A DNA stretch of 64,000 nt from Brevibacillus sp042683565 (GTDB taxonomy: Bacteria > Bacillota > Bacilli > Brevibacillales > Brevibacillaceae). How positions within the stretch are numbered: position 1 is the stretch's first letter; every line of letters begins with the position of its first letter. The position numbers were made by a program, and so were the translations under genes. Positions 57,270-64,000 of this stretch are shown here, one piece after another. The stretch is taken from contig NZ_JBHUJW010000043.1 in assembly GCF_042683565.1 (NCBI RefSeq), positions 62,001-126,000 of the forward strand, read 5' to 3'. The notes under the pieces are model-generated. The model did not search any database. It saw only the letters and a list, made by a program, of their open reading frames with translations, and was not told the origin of the DNA.

Positions 57270-58615
57270 ACCGCTATGAAAATCAGCACGTTGTTGTAAT
57301 AGGAATGGCGAAAAGCGGTGTGGCAGTGGCAAAACTGCTCCACCGCTTTGGTGCGAATGTCGTCGTGAACGACAAAAAGCCGCGGGAAGAGGCGCAGGGC
57401 GCTGAAGAGCTGGAGGCGCTCGGCATCTCCGTCATCTGCGGCTATCACCCGGACGATCTGGTTCATCCGGGCGTGTCGCTCGTTGTGAAAAACCCGGGGA
57501 TTCCCTATGAGGCGCCGCCCATTGCGCAGGCGCTCCGGCTGGGCATTCCCGTCGTGACAGAGGTCGAGCTGGCCGGCCAAATCGCCAAGGCGCCGATCAT
57601 CGGGATCACCGGCTCCAACGGAAAGACGACCACGACGACATTGGTAGGGCTGATCCTGCAGGAAGCGGGGATTGATGCCATGGTGGGAGGAAACATCGGA
57701 ACGGTTCTGTGCGGACTGGCTGAAGTTGCCCGCCCGGACCAATGGCTGGTGGCCGAGCTGAGCAGCTTTCAACTGATGGGGACGAGAGAGTTTCGCCCGC
57801 ACATCGGGGTGCTGCTCAATCTCTACCCGGCGCATCTGGACTACCATCACACCATGGACGAGTACCTCGCGGCGAAGTGCAAGCTGCTTGCGAACCAGAC
57901 GGCGGACGATGCGGCAGTTCTGCCGTTCGACCAGCCACAGGTGCGGGAAAAATGCGGGCAGCTCGCGTCGAGCACGTACTACTTTAGCCAGTCGCAGCCG
58001 GTGCCGCGCGGAGCGTATGTGGACGCCGGCATGATCGTATTTACGGACGGAGAAGGCAGCCGCGAAGAAATCGTCGCGGTCAAGGATATTACCGTACCCC
58101 ATCTGGACAATGCTCTGGCAGCCGTTATCGTCACCAGACTGGCAGGGGCGGACAAGCAAGCCATCGCCCAGGTACTCACCACCTTCCCGGGTGTCGAGCA
58201 TCGGATGGAGTTTGTCGCGGTCAAGAACGGGGTCAAATATTTTAACGACTCCAAAGCGACGAATCCGGAGGCAGCCAAAAGGGCGCTTCTGGCGTGCAAG
58301 GAGCCGATTATCTGGATTTGCGGCGGTTTGGACCGGGGCATTGACTTTCGTGAGCTTGTCCCCGTCATCGAGGGCCGGGTGAAAGCGGTAGTCGCTCTCG
58401 GCCAGACCGCACCGATTTTGCTTGCGCGGGCAAGTGAAGCAGGGATTAAGGAGCGCATCCATGTCGATACTGTGGAAAAAGCCGTTCTTGCTGCTTCCCG
58501 GCTGGCAGAGTCAGGTGACGTGGTGTTGCTGAGCCCGGCGTGTGCGAGCTGGGACATGTTTCCGTCGTTTGAAGTGCGGGGGAGCATGTTTAAGGACGGC
58601 GTGCATAGACTGTAA
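57266..58615 (+). CDS. murD: UDP-MurNAc-L-alanine:D-glutamate ligase MurD
   Basis: A 449-residue Mur ligase. The N-terminal Rossmann-like domain opens with VVVIGMAKSGVAVAKLL; the ATP loop is GSNGKTTTT, followed by ELSSFQL and HLDYHHTM; the C-terminal domain has FNDSKATNPEAAKRAL. It adds D-glutamate to the precursor in the cytoplasm. The ATG overlaps the mraY stop by 4 bases, so translation is coupled, with GAGGTGG as binding site. Confidence 0.95.
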   Translation: MNRYENQHVVVIGMAKSGVAVAKLLHRFGANVVVNDKKPREEAQGAEELEALGISVICGYHPDDLVHPGVSLVVKNPGIPYEAPPIAQALRLGIPVVTEVELAGQIAKAPIIGITGSNGKTTTTTLVGLILQEAGIDAMVGGNIGTVLCGLAEVARPDQWLVAELSSFQLMGTREFRPHIGVLLNLYPAHLDYHHTMDEYLAAKCKLLANQTADDAAVLPFDQPQVREKCGQLASSTYYFSQSQPVPRGAYVDAGMIVFTDGEGSREEIVAVKDITVPHLDNALAAVIVTRLAGADKQAIAQVLTTFPGVEHRMEFVAVKNGVKYFNDSKATNPEAAKRALLACKEPIIWICGGLDRGIDFRELVPVIEGRVKAVVALGQTAPILLARASEAGIKERIHVDTVEKAVLAASRLAESGDVVLLSPACASWDMFPSFEVRGSMFKDGVHRL

Positions 58616-58695
58616 ACAAGCCTAGCATAACGTCCCACCAGCATAATTGGAAAACAGCGATGAGCGGGACGCGTGAGAAAGGATGACCTGGCAAT

Positions 58696-59790
58696 ATGAG
58701 CAAGGTTCGCTCAGCTCCCGACTTCGTAATTATTTTTGCAACACTTTTTTTATTAGGAATTGGCATTGTGATGGTGTACAGTGCGAGCGCGATCGTCGCG
58801 CAGAAGGCTCCGTTCAACGACCCGTACTTTTTTGCCAAGCGGCAGCTGATTTTTGCCCTGCTCGGCATCACGGCGATGTACATCACGATGAATGTCGACT
58901 ACTGGGTATGGAAGCAGTGGGCCAAGCCGGGGTATCTTGCAAGCATCGGCCTGTTGATCCTGGTGCTGATCGTCGGGATCGAGGTCAACGGCTCCAAGAG
59001 CTGGCTGGGCTTCGGGGCGTTCGGGATTCAGCCCGGTGAATTCGCCAAGTTGGGCGTCGTCGCTTTTCTGGCACGCTGGCTCTCCGACAACCAGAAGCAG
59101 ATCGTGCTGTTCCGCAAAGGGCTCATGCCGGCGCTGGCTATTCCGGCTCTCTGCTTTGCGCTGATCATGCTGCAACCGGATTTGGGTACAGGAACGGTTC
59201 TGATGGGAACGGCAGTCGTGATGATTTTCGCTTCTGGAGCGCGGATCAGCCATTTTGCAGGACTGGGGCTGGTGGGGATTGCCGGGTTTGTCGGGCTGGT
59301 TTTGTCGGCCCCCTACCGGATCAAGCGGATTACGTCTTTCCTCGATCCGTGGTCTGACCCGCTGAATACGGGCTACCAGATCATCCAGTCACTGTATGCG
59401 ATCGGACCGGGCGGCCTGCTGGGGCTGGGACTCGGGCAGAGCCGGCAAAAGCACCTGTACTTGCCGGAGCCGTACAACGACTTCATCTTCTCGATCGTCG
59501 CCGAGGAGCTTGGTTTCATCGGAGGGACCTTGATTCTGTTGCTGTTCCTCCTGCTGCTGTGGCGGGGAATGCGGACGGCGATTACGGCGCCGGATTTGTT
59601 CGGCAGTCTGCTCGCGCTGGGCATCATCGGCATGATTGCCATTCAAGTCGTCATCAATATTGGCGTCGTGACCGGGATGTTTCCCGTCACCGGGATCACG
59701 CTGCCGTTTTTAAGCTACGGAGGTTCCTCGCTCACCCTGATGCTGACAGGCATAGGGGTGCTGTTGAATATCTCCCGTTTTTCCAGATAA
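58696..59790 (+). CDS. spoVE: SEDS-family peptidoglycan glycosyltransferase SpoVE (FtsW-like)
   Basis: A 364-residue polytopic protein with about ten membrane helices. SEDS landmarks are MVYSASAI, GSKSWLGFG, QPDLGTG and, near the end, GITLPFLSYGGSSL. SEDS proteins polymerise lipid II with a class-B PBP partner. Placed behind murD it corresponds to spoVE of B. subtilis, partner of SpoVD in the cortex; whether it also serves as the vegetative FtsW depends on whether another copy exists elsewhere. The ATG follows AAAGGATG. Confidence 0.92.
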   Translation: MSKVRSAPDFVIIFATLFLLGIGIVMVYSASAIVAQKAPFNDPYFFAKRQLIFALLGITAMYITMNVDYWVWKQWAKPGYLASIGLLILVLIVGIEVNGSKSWLGFGAFGIQPGEFAKLGVVAFLARWLSDNQKQIVLFRKGLMPALAIPALCFALIMLQPDLGTGTVLMGTAVVMIFASGARISHFAGLGLVGIAGFVGLVLSAPYRIKRITSFLDPWSDPLNTGYQIIQSLYAIGPGGLLGLGLGQSRQKHLYLPEPYNDFIFSIVAEELGFIGGTLILLLFLLLLWRGMRTAITAPDLFGSLLALGIIGMIAIQVVINIGVVTGMFPVTGITLPFLSYGGSSLTLMLTGIGVLLNISRFSR

Positions 59791-59802
59791 GGATGTGATT
59801 GT

Positions 59803-60903
59803 ATGCGCGTCGTCTTGACAGGCGGTGGCACAGGTGGACATATTTATCCGGCGCTTGCGGTGGCGAGAGAAGTTGCTCGCCAGGATTCGCAGGCTGCCTT
59901 TTTGTATATTGGCAGTAAACACGGACTGGAAGCCCAGCTCGTTCCACGCACGGACATTCCGTTCCAATCGGTCGAGATCAGCGGGCTGAAGCGCAAGCTG
60001 AGCTTCGACAACGTAAAAACCGTCTGGAAGTTTATCCGGGCGGTGTCCGACTCGAAACGGATGCTTCGCGAGTTTGCGCCGGACGTGGTGATCGGAACCG
60101 GCGGCTACGTCTGCGGGCCGGTCGTGTATGCGGCAGCCAGACTGGGCATTCCAACGCTCATCCACGAACAAAATGTCGTGCCAGGGTTGACCAACAAGTT
60201 TTTGTCCCGTTCGGTCAGCAAAGTCGCCGTTTCATTCTCCGAGTCGCTGGCCTTTTTCCCATCCGCCAAAACGGTTCTGACAGGAAATCCCCGCGCGACG
60301 GAGGTCATGCACGGAAACGCGGAGGCGGGCCGCGCGTTTTTGGGTGTGGACAAAAACAAGAAAATCGTCCTGATCTTCGGCGGCAGCCGCGGCGCGCGGG
60401 CGATCAACGAAGCTGTGCTGTCCATCGTAGGCAGATTGTCCGGCCTTGCCGATACGCATTTTGTATACGTCACCGGTGATGTGCACTACGAAAAGATCTC
60501 GGCTTCGCTGCGGGAGCTGGGAAATATCCCCGGCAACCTTTCCGTTCTGCCGTTCGTCCACAATATGCCGGACGTATTGGCGGCGACCCATATTCTGGTA
60601 GGGCGTGCAGGCGCGTCGACATTGGCGGAAGTGACCGCTTTGGGCGTGCCTTCCATATTGATCCCGTCGCCGTACGTGACCAACAACCACCAGGAAAAGA
60701 ATGCGCGCGGACTGGAGCGGGCAGGAGCAGCCGTGGTGATTGTCGAACGAGAGTTGACAGGGGAAACGCTGTTGCAAACGCTGACCGGACTGCTAAGTGA
60801 CGAGAAGCGGTGGGAACAGATGCGTGAAAATTCTCTGACGCTCGGCATGCCAAAGGCAGCGACTGATATCGTGGCACAGCTTCGTGCGCTCTGCCGCAAA
60901 TGA
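59803..60903 (+). CDS. murG: Lipid II synthase MurG
   Basis: A 366-residue GT-B glycosyltransferase on the inner membrane face that adds GlcNAc to lipid I. The opening VVLTGGGTGGHIYPALAVA is the N-domain glycine loop; GTGGYVCGPVV, HEQNVVPGLTNKFL, IFGGSRGARAIN and the C-domain GRAGASTLAEVTALGVPSILIPSP all match. The ATG follows AAGGATGTGA only 12 bases after the spoVE stop. Confidence 0.96.
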   Translation: MRVVLTGGGTGGHIYPALAVAREVARQDSQAAFLYIGSKHGLEAQLVPRTDIPFQSVEISGLKRKLSFDNVKTVWKFIRAVSDSKRMLREFAPDVVIGTGGYVCGPVVYAAARLGIPTLIHEQNVVPGLTNKFLSRSVSKVAVSFSESLAFFPSAKTVLTGNPRATEVMHGNAEAGRAFLGVDKNKKIVLIFGGSRGARAINEAVLSIVGRLSGLADTHFVYVTGDVHYEKISASLRELGNIPGNLSVLPFVHNMPDVLAATHILVGRAGASTLAEVTALGVPSILIPSPYVTNNHQEKNARGLERAGAAVVIVERELTGETLLQTLTGLLSDEKRWEQMRENSLTLGMPKAATDIVAQLRALCRK

Positions 60904-60969
60904 ACAGGTAGGCGATTGTCACGCTGATTTGGGCGATCGCATAGTATGGAGCAAACACGTGATAAGAAT

Positions 60970-60982
60970 TAGGTCCGACCTA
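60970..60982. repeat. 13-bp palindrome upstream of murB
   Basis: TAGGTC-C-GACCTA is a perfect dyad, 24 bp before the murB start and about 25 bp after a weak promoter-like pair (TTGTCA at 60916, CATAGT at 60940). It could be a binding site; no regulator is known to me. Confidence 0.35.
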
Positions 60983-61006
60983 GCATGTGTATCAGGAGGT
61001 TCACAG

Positions 61007-61912
61007 ATGAAGCAAATTGCAGATGAGTTGAGGCAGGCAGGAATCGAAAAAGTGTGGACCGATGAACCTCTCGCCAATCATACGACTTGGCGGATCGGGG
61101 GTCCTGCTGACTTGTTGATCCAGCCCAAGGATAAGGAATCCTTGCAGGCTGCCTTGCAAATAATCCATCGTCATGAAATTCCCTGGAGTGTAATCGGGCG
61201 CGGTTCCAACCTTCTGGTGAGGGACAGAGGGATTCGGGGGGCTGTGCTCAAGGTGACTGAAGGGCTGAGTCACTGTGAATTCAGGGGCGAAGAGGTGTGT
61301 GTGGGTGCCGGATATTCCATGATCCGCCTGGCGATGGAAACAGGGAAGATGGGATTGACAGGGATGGAGTTTGCAGGAGGAATTCCTGGTACGGTAGGCG
61401 GAGCAGTCTATATGAATGCAGGGGCGCATGGATCTGATCTTTCACGTATTCTACTTGATGCCGAGATCCTCTTTGAAGACGGTGAAAGGAAAGTGTTGAA
61501 CAACGAGGAATTGGGCTTCAGCTATCGGACCTCACTCTTGCAAAAGAAAAAGGGGATTGTGCTGGAAGCGCGGTTTCAACTGCGCAAGGGCGATCGCGGG
61601 GAAATAGCGGCTGCGCTCGCTGCCTACAAGGAGCGGCGCCGTCTCACGCAGCCTTTGCAAATGCCGTGTGCCGGAAGCGTGTTTCGCAATCCGCCTGGGG
61701 ATCACGCAGGTCGCCTGATCGAGGCGGCCGGGCTGAAAGGCTACCAAATCGGAGGCGCTCAAGTTTCGGAAAAACACTCGAATTTCATTGTGAACTGTGG
61801 AGGGGCCACGGCTACCGACGTCCTCACCTTGATCGACTATGTCCGGAGCACGATCCAGAGCAAATACGGGATTGAGCTGCATCCGGAAGTCCTGGTGGTG
61901 GGCGAGGGGTAA
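61007..61912 (+). CDS. murB: UDP-N-acetylenolpyruvoylglucosamine reductase MurB
   Basis: A 301-residue FAD enzyme of the type-IIa class. FAD contacts fit HTTWRIGGPADLL and GRGSNLLVRD; FAGGIPGTVGGAVYMNAGAHG is the central motif and CAGSVFRNPPGDHAGRLIEAAGLKG carries the catalytic Ser; the last conserved Glu is in LHPEVLVVG. It reduces the enolpyruvyl group to make UDP-MurNAc. The ATG follows AGGAGG by 7 nt; the open frame reaches back into murG without a signal. Confidence 0.95.
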   Translation: MKQIADELRQAGIEKVWTDEPLANHTTWRIGGPADLLIQPKDKESLQAALQIIHRHEIPWSVIGRGSNLLVRDRGIRGAVLKVTEGLSHCEFRGEEVCVGAGYSMIRLAMETGKMGLTGMEFAGGIPGTVGGAVYMNAGAHGSDLSRILLDAEILFEDGERKVLNNEELGFSYRTSLLQKKKGIVLEARFQLRKGDRGEIAAALAAYKERRRLTQPLQMPCAGSVFRNPPGDHAGRLIEAAGLKGYQIGGAQVSEKHSNFIVNCGGATATDVLTLIDYVRSTIQSKYGIELHPEVLVVGEG

Positions 61913-61927
61913 CACGGAGGTGAAAGT

Positions 61928-63184
61928 TTGGAGACTTTTGCGATCGAAGGCGGAAGACCTCTGTCCGGTTCGCTTCGTATCCAAGGTGCCAAGAACGCTG
62001 CTCTTCCCATACTTGCTGCCGCTTTGCTGGCGGAAGGGCAATTCTATATCTACGATGTCCCCCACCTGAAAGATATCAAAGTGATGCTGGAAATTCTGGA
62101 TTCGCTGGGGGCGAAAACGAGGCATCAGGATGGATGTGTCGATCTGGATACTGCGTCTGTCTCCGTCCCGCAGATCCCGGACAACTTAATGAGCCAGATG
62201 CGATCTTCTATTTTCCTGGCTGGCCCGCTCCTGGCGAGATTGGGCGAGGTCACCATTTCCAGGCCAGGCGGCTGCGACATTGGAGAGCGCAGAATCGATT
62301 TGCATTTATCCGGGTTGACGGCGCTTGGTGCCAAAGTGGAAGAATCAGAAGGTTACATTACATTTCGGGCGAAACAATTACGCGGGACCAATATCTTTCT
62401 TTCCTTCCCCAGTGTGGGCGCGACAGAAAATATCATGATGGCGGCCGTTTTGGCAAAAGGTACGACTCGCATTTGCAACGCGGCGAGGGAACCAGAGATC
62501 GTTGATTTGCAAAACTTTTTGAATGCGATGGGGGCACGAATCCGCGGAGCGGGTACCGATACGATCGAGATTACCGGGGTCCACAAACTGCGTTCCGTCA
62601 GCTACCGCATCATTCCGGACCGGATTGTGACAGGTACGTTCCTTTTAGCCGCAGGGGTGGCCCAAGGGCATATCGAACTGACCAATACTTTGCCCGAGCA
62701 CCTCACTGCATTGATTGAAGTGGCACGTAGCTGTGGTGTTGAAATCAAGACCCGCCATGATATAATGGAAATCAAAAGTACATCACGTCCACGCGCTTAC
62801 GACCGGATTATTACCTCCCCGTTTCCGGGATTTCCGACCGATTTGCAGGCGCAGCTGATGGTGTTTTTGTCACAGGCCAGGGGAACGAGTGTTATCAAAG
62901 AAACGATATTCGAGGCAAGATTCAAACATGTGAATGAACTGGCGCGAATGGGCGCCTCCATATACGTGGATCTGGGATCAGCTATTATTCGCGGTGTCAA
63001 CAAGCTGACAGCGGCGAGTGTGGAAGCGACGGATCTTCGGGCAGGTGCAGCTCTGGTGCTCGCCGGCCTCGCTGCCGAAGGAACGACGACTGTAAGCCAG
63101 ATTCATCATATCGACAGGGGATATGAGCGGCTTGAACTGCAGCTTCAGCAACTGGGAGCCAACATATCGCGGGTGTCGGTATAA
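61928..63184 (+). CDS. murA: UDP-N-acetylglucosamine 1-carboxyvinyltransferase MurA
   Basis: A 418-residue enolpyruvyl transferase, first committed step of peptidoglycan synthesis. GAKNAALPIL holds the N-terminal Lys, and the catalytic Cys116 lies in RPGGCDIG, so fosfomycin binding is expected. FPTDLQAQ and the closing DRGYERL are also conserved. The TTG start follows GGAGGTGA by 6 nt and lies 15 bases behind murB. B. subtilis has two such genes, murAA and murAB; a copy at this place in the division cluster is common in other Bacillales. Confidence 0.94.
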   Translation: METFAIEGGRPLSGSLRIQGAKNAALPILAAALLAEGQFYIYDVPHLKDIKVMLEILDSLGAKTRHQDGCVDLDTASVSVPQIPDNLMSQMRSSIFLAGPLLARLGEVTISRPGGCDIGERRIDLHLSGLTALGAKVEESEGYITFRAKQLRGTNIFLSFPSVGATENIMMAAVLAKGTTRICNAAREPEIVDLQNFLNAMGARIRGAGTDTIEITGVHKLRSVSYRIIPDRIVTGTFLLAAGVAQGHIELTNTLPEHLTALIEVARSCGVEIKTRHDIMEIKSTSRPRAYDRIITSPFPGFPTDLQAQLMVFLSQARGTSVIKETIFEARFKHVNELARMGASIYVDLGSAIIRGVNKLTAASVEATDLRAGAALVLAGLAAEGTTTVSQIHHIDRGYERLELQLQQLGANISRVSV

Positions 63185-63197
63185 CCGAGGGAGAGCT

Positions 63198-63227
63198 AAG
63201 CGGCATAGTGCTATGCCGCTTTCCCTG
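63198..63227 (+). terminator. Hairpin between murA and divIB, possible attenuator
   Basis: AAGCGGCATAG at 63198-63208 pairs with CTATGCCGCTT at 63211-63221; the following CCCTGTTTTG is only moderately T-rich. Partial termination is plausible. Confidence 0.5.
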
Positions 63228-63332
63228 TTTTGTTCCATTACAAATATTCCAATCCGATCCATTTTTTTCTATTGCGAATCGATCAACGCGCACACGGGAC
63301 AAGCCCAGGATGGATGGAGAAAGGAAAAGGTC

Positions 63333-64000
63333 ATGGCGGTATACGAGGAACGCATTCCGCAAGTCAGACAGCAACGCCCTCGAAGAAGGGGAAACCGCAA
63401 ACTGGTTACTTTGCTTGTGCTGTTTTTTCTTACCGTACTTATTATCGTATTCATTCGCTCACCATACAGCAAAGTGCAGGAAATTCAGGTGTTCGGCAAC
63501 GACATCTATTCTGCGGAGCAGATTGTGAGTCAATCTGGCTTGACGAAGGACATGCAGTTTCTTAACGTATGGGAAAGCGACGTGCAAAAAAATCTGGCAT
63601 CCTTGGCGGGGATCAAGGAAGTCACTGTCAGCCGCTCTTTCCCGGGAGTCATTTCGCTGCATGTCACCGAGCAAAAGCGGGTGGCCTTCTGGAACGGGCA
63701 GGACGGGACGCGCTATCCGCTGCTGGAAAACGGGCTTGTGCTCAAACAGGTCAATTTCGCCGATCGCGTAGTGGACAGGCCCTTGATCAGCTCGTGGTCG
63801 TCTCCGGAGTTGCTGCCCAATCTCGCAAAATCGCTGGCAAAGCTAAGTCCTGCCGTATTGGAGGAAATCTCGGACATTACACTCACCCCGACTGTGTATG
63901 ACAAGCAGCGGGTGACGTTGTTCATGCGGGACGGAAACGAAGTGCGAAGCGTCATTTACAAGCTGGACAAAATGCTGAACTGGTATCCTGCTATTGCAAA
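63333..64000 (+). CDS. divIB: Cell-division protein DivIB/FtsQ (cut by window end)
   Basis: The first 222 codons are visible. A basic N-terminus (QRPRRRGNRK) leads to one membrane helix (LVTLLVLFFLTVLIIVFI, about residues 27-44), then a POTRA domain (SKVQEIQVFGNDIYSAEQIVSQSG to VTEQKRVAFW) and the start of the beta domain. DivIB stabilises FtsL-DivIC and PBP2B at the septum. AAAGGAAAAGG precedes the ATG. Its position after murB-murA agrees with the B. subtilis order (murG-murB-divIB). Confidence 0.92.
   Translation, partial: MAVYEERIPQVRQQRPRRRGNRKLVTLLVLFFLTVLIIVFIRSPYSKVQEIQVFGNDIYSAEQIVSQSGLTKDMQFLNVWESDVQKNLASLAGIKEVTVSRSFPGVISLHVTEQKRVAFWNGQDGTRYPLLENGLVLKQVNFADRVVDRPLISSWSSPELLPNLAKSLAKLSPAVLEEISDITLTPTVYDKQRVTLFMRDGNEVRSVIYKLDKMLNWYPAIA

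Noticed and set aside
1..64000. Search for tRNA, rRNA, CRISPR arrays, insertion sequences, prophage or integrase genes
   Set aside because: No cloverleaf with a TTCGA-type arm, no regular direct-repeat array, no transposase or integrase motif was seen on either strand.

Overview
The window is a stretch of the core chromosome of an endospore-forming Bacillales bacterium, most likely Brevibacillus or a close Paenibacillaceae relative. Three things point there. The gene order follows Bacillus subtilis blocks (ylaG-ylaK, yqgX-yqgZ, ylbO-ylbP-ylbQ, then bshC and the mraZ-divIB cluster). Many genes are for sporulation (YhcN/YlaJ lipoproteins, RsfA, SpoVD, SpoVE, SR1P). The base composition is clearly richer in G+C than B. 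subtilis, and an S-layer-homology protein is present. No rRNA, tRNA, insertion sequence, prophage or CRISPR array was seen.

Layout. 1-12.2 kb: a MarR/ScoC-like regulator, a lipase-like hydrolase, an SR1-type dual-function small RNA carrying the SR1P peptide, a large secreted beta-propeller protein, arginine decarboxylase (speA), a nitronate monooxygenase, several conserved proteins of unknown function, SAM decarboxylase (speD) and a YhcN lipoprotein. 12.3-23.2 kb: typA, glutathione peroxidase, ylaH, a secreted repeat protein, an S-box riboswitch driving metI-metC, ylaJ, a PIN-PhoH ATPase, then a structured non-coding RNA behind a forespore-type promoter. 23.2-34 kb: DinB, unknown membrane and lipoproteins, a metallo-hydrolase, CapA, a MidA-type methyltransferase, yqgY, a Cys-rich HTH regulator divergent from an mgsR-like gene, an enoyl-CoA hydratase, rsfA and ylbP. 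34.3-39.2 kb: a five-gene leucine-catabolism-type operon (biotin carboxylase, biotin carrier, HMG-CoA lyase, methylglutaconyl-CoA hydratase-like protein, carboxyltransferase).

39.4-64 kb: panE, a DUF3397 protein, a cupin-type regulator and bshC. Next comes a block that interrupts the usual bshC-mraZ junction: an SLH protein, a YjeH-like amino-acid permease with a divergent LysR regulator, and adenosylhomocysteinase. The division and cell-wall cluster follows: mraZ-rsmH-ftsL-pbpB-spoVD-murE-mraY-murD-spoVE-murG-murB-murA-divIB, the last cut by the window end. It makes the lipid-linked peptidoglycan precursor and supplies the septal and spore-cortex synthases; MraZ boxes in front of mraZ suggest autoregulation.

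Methionine and SAM metabolism recur (S-box metIC, speD, ahcY, possible methionine exporter), as do polyamines (speA, speD). The least explained elements are the roughly 226-nt structured RNA at 22948-23173, the unassigned leaders before 10140 and mgsR, and a run of unknown envelope proteins at 23.8-25.5 kb. All assignments come from reading the sequence and from memory of the families; no database search was run.
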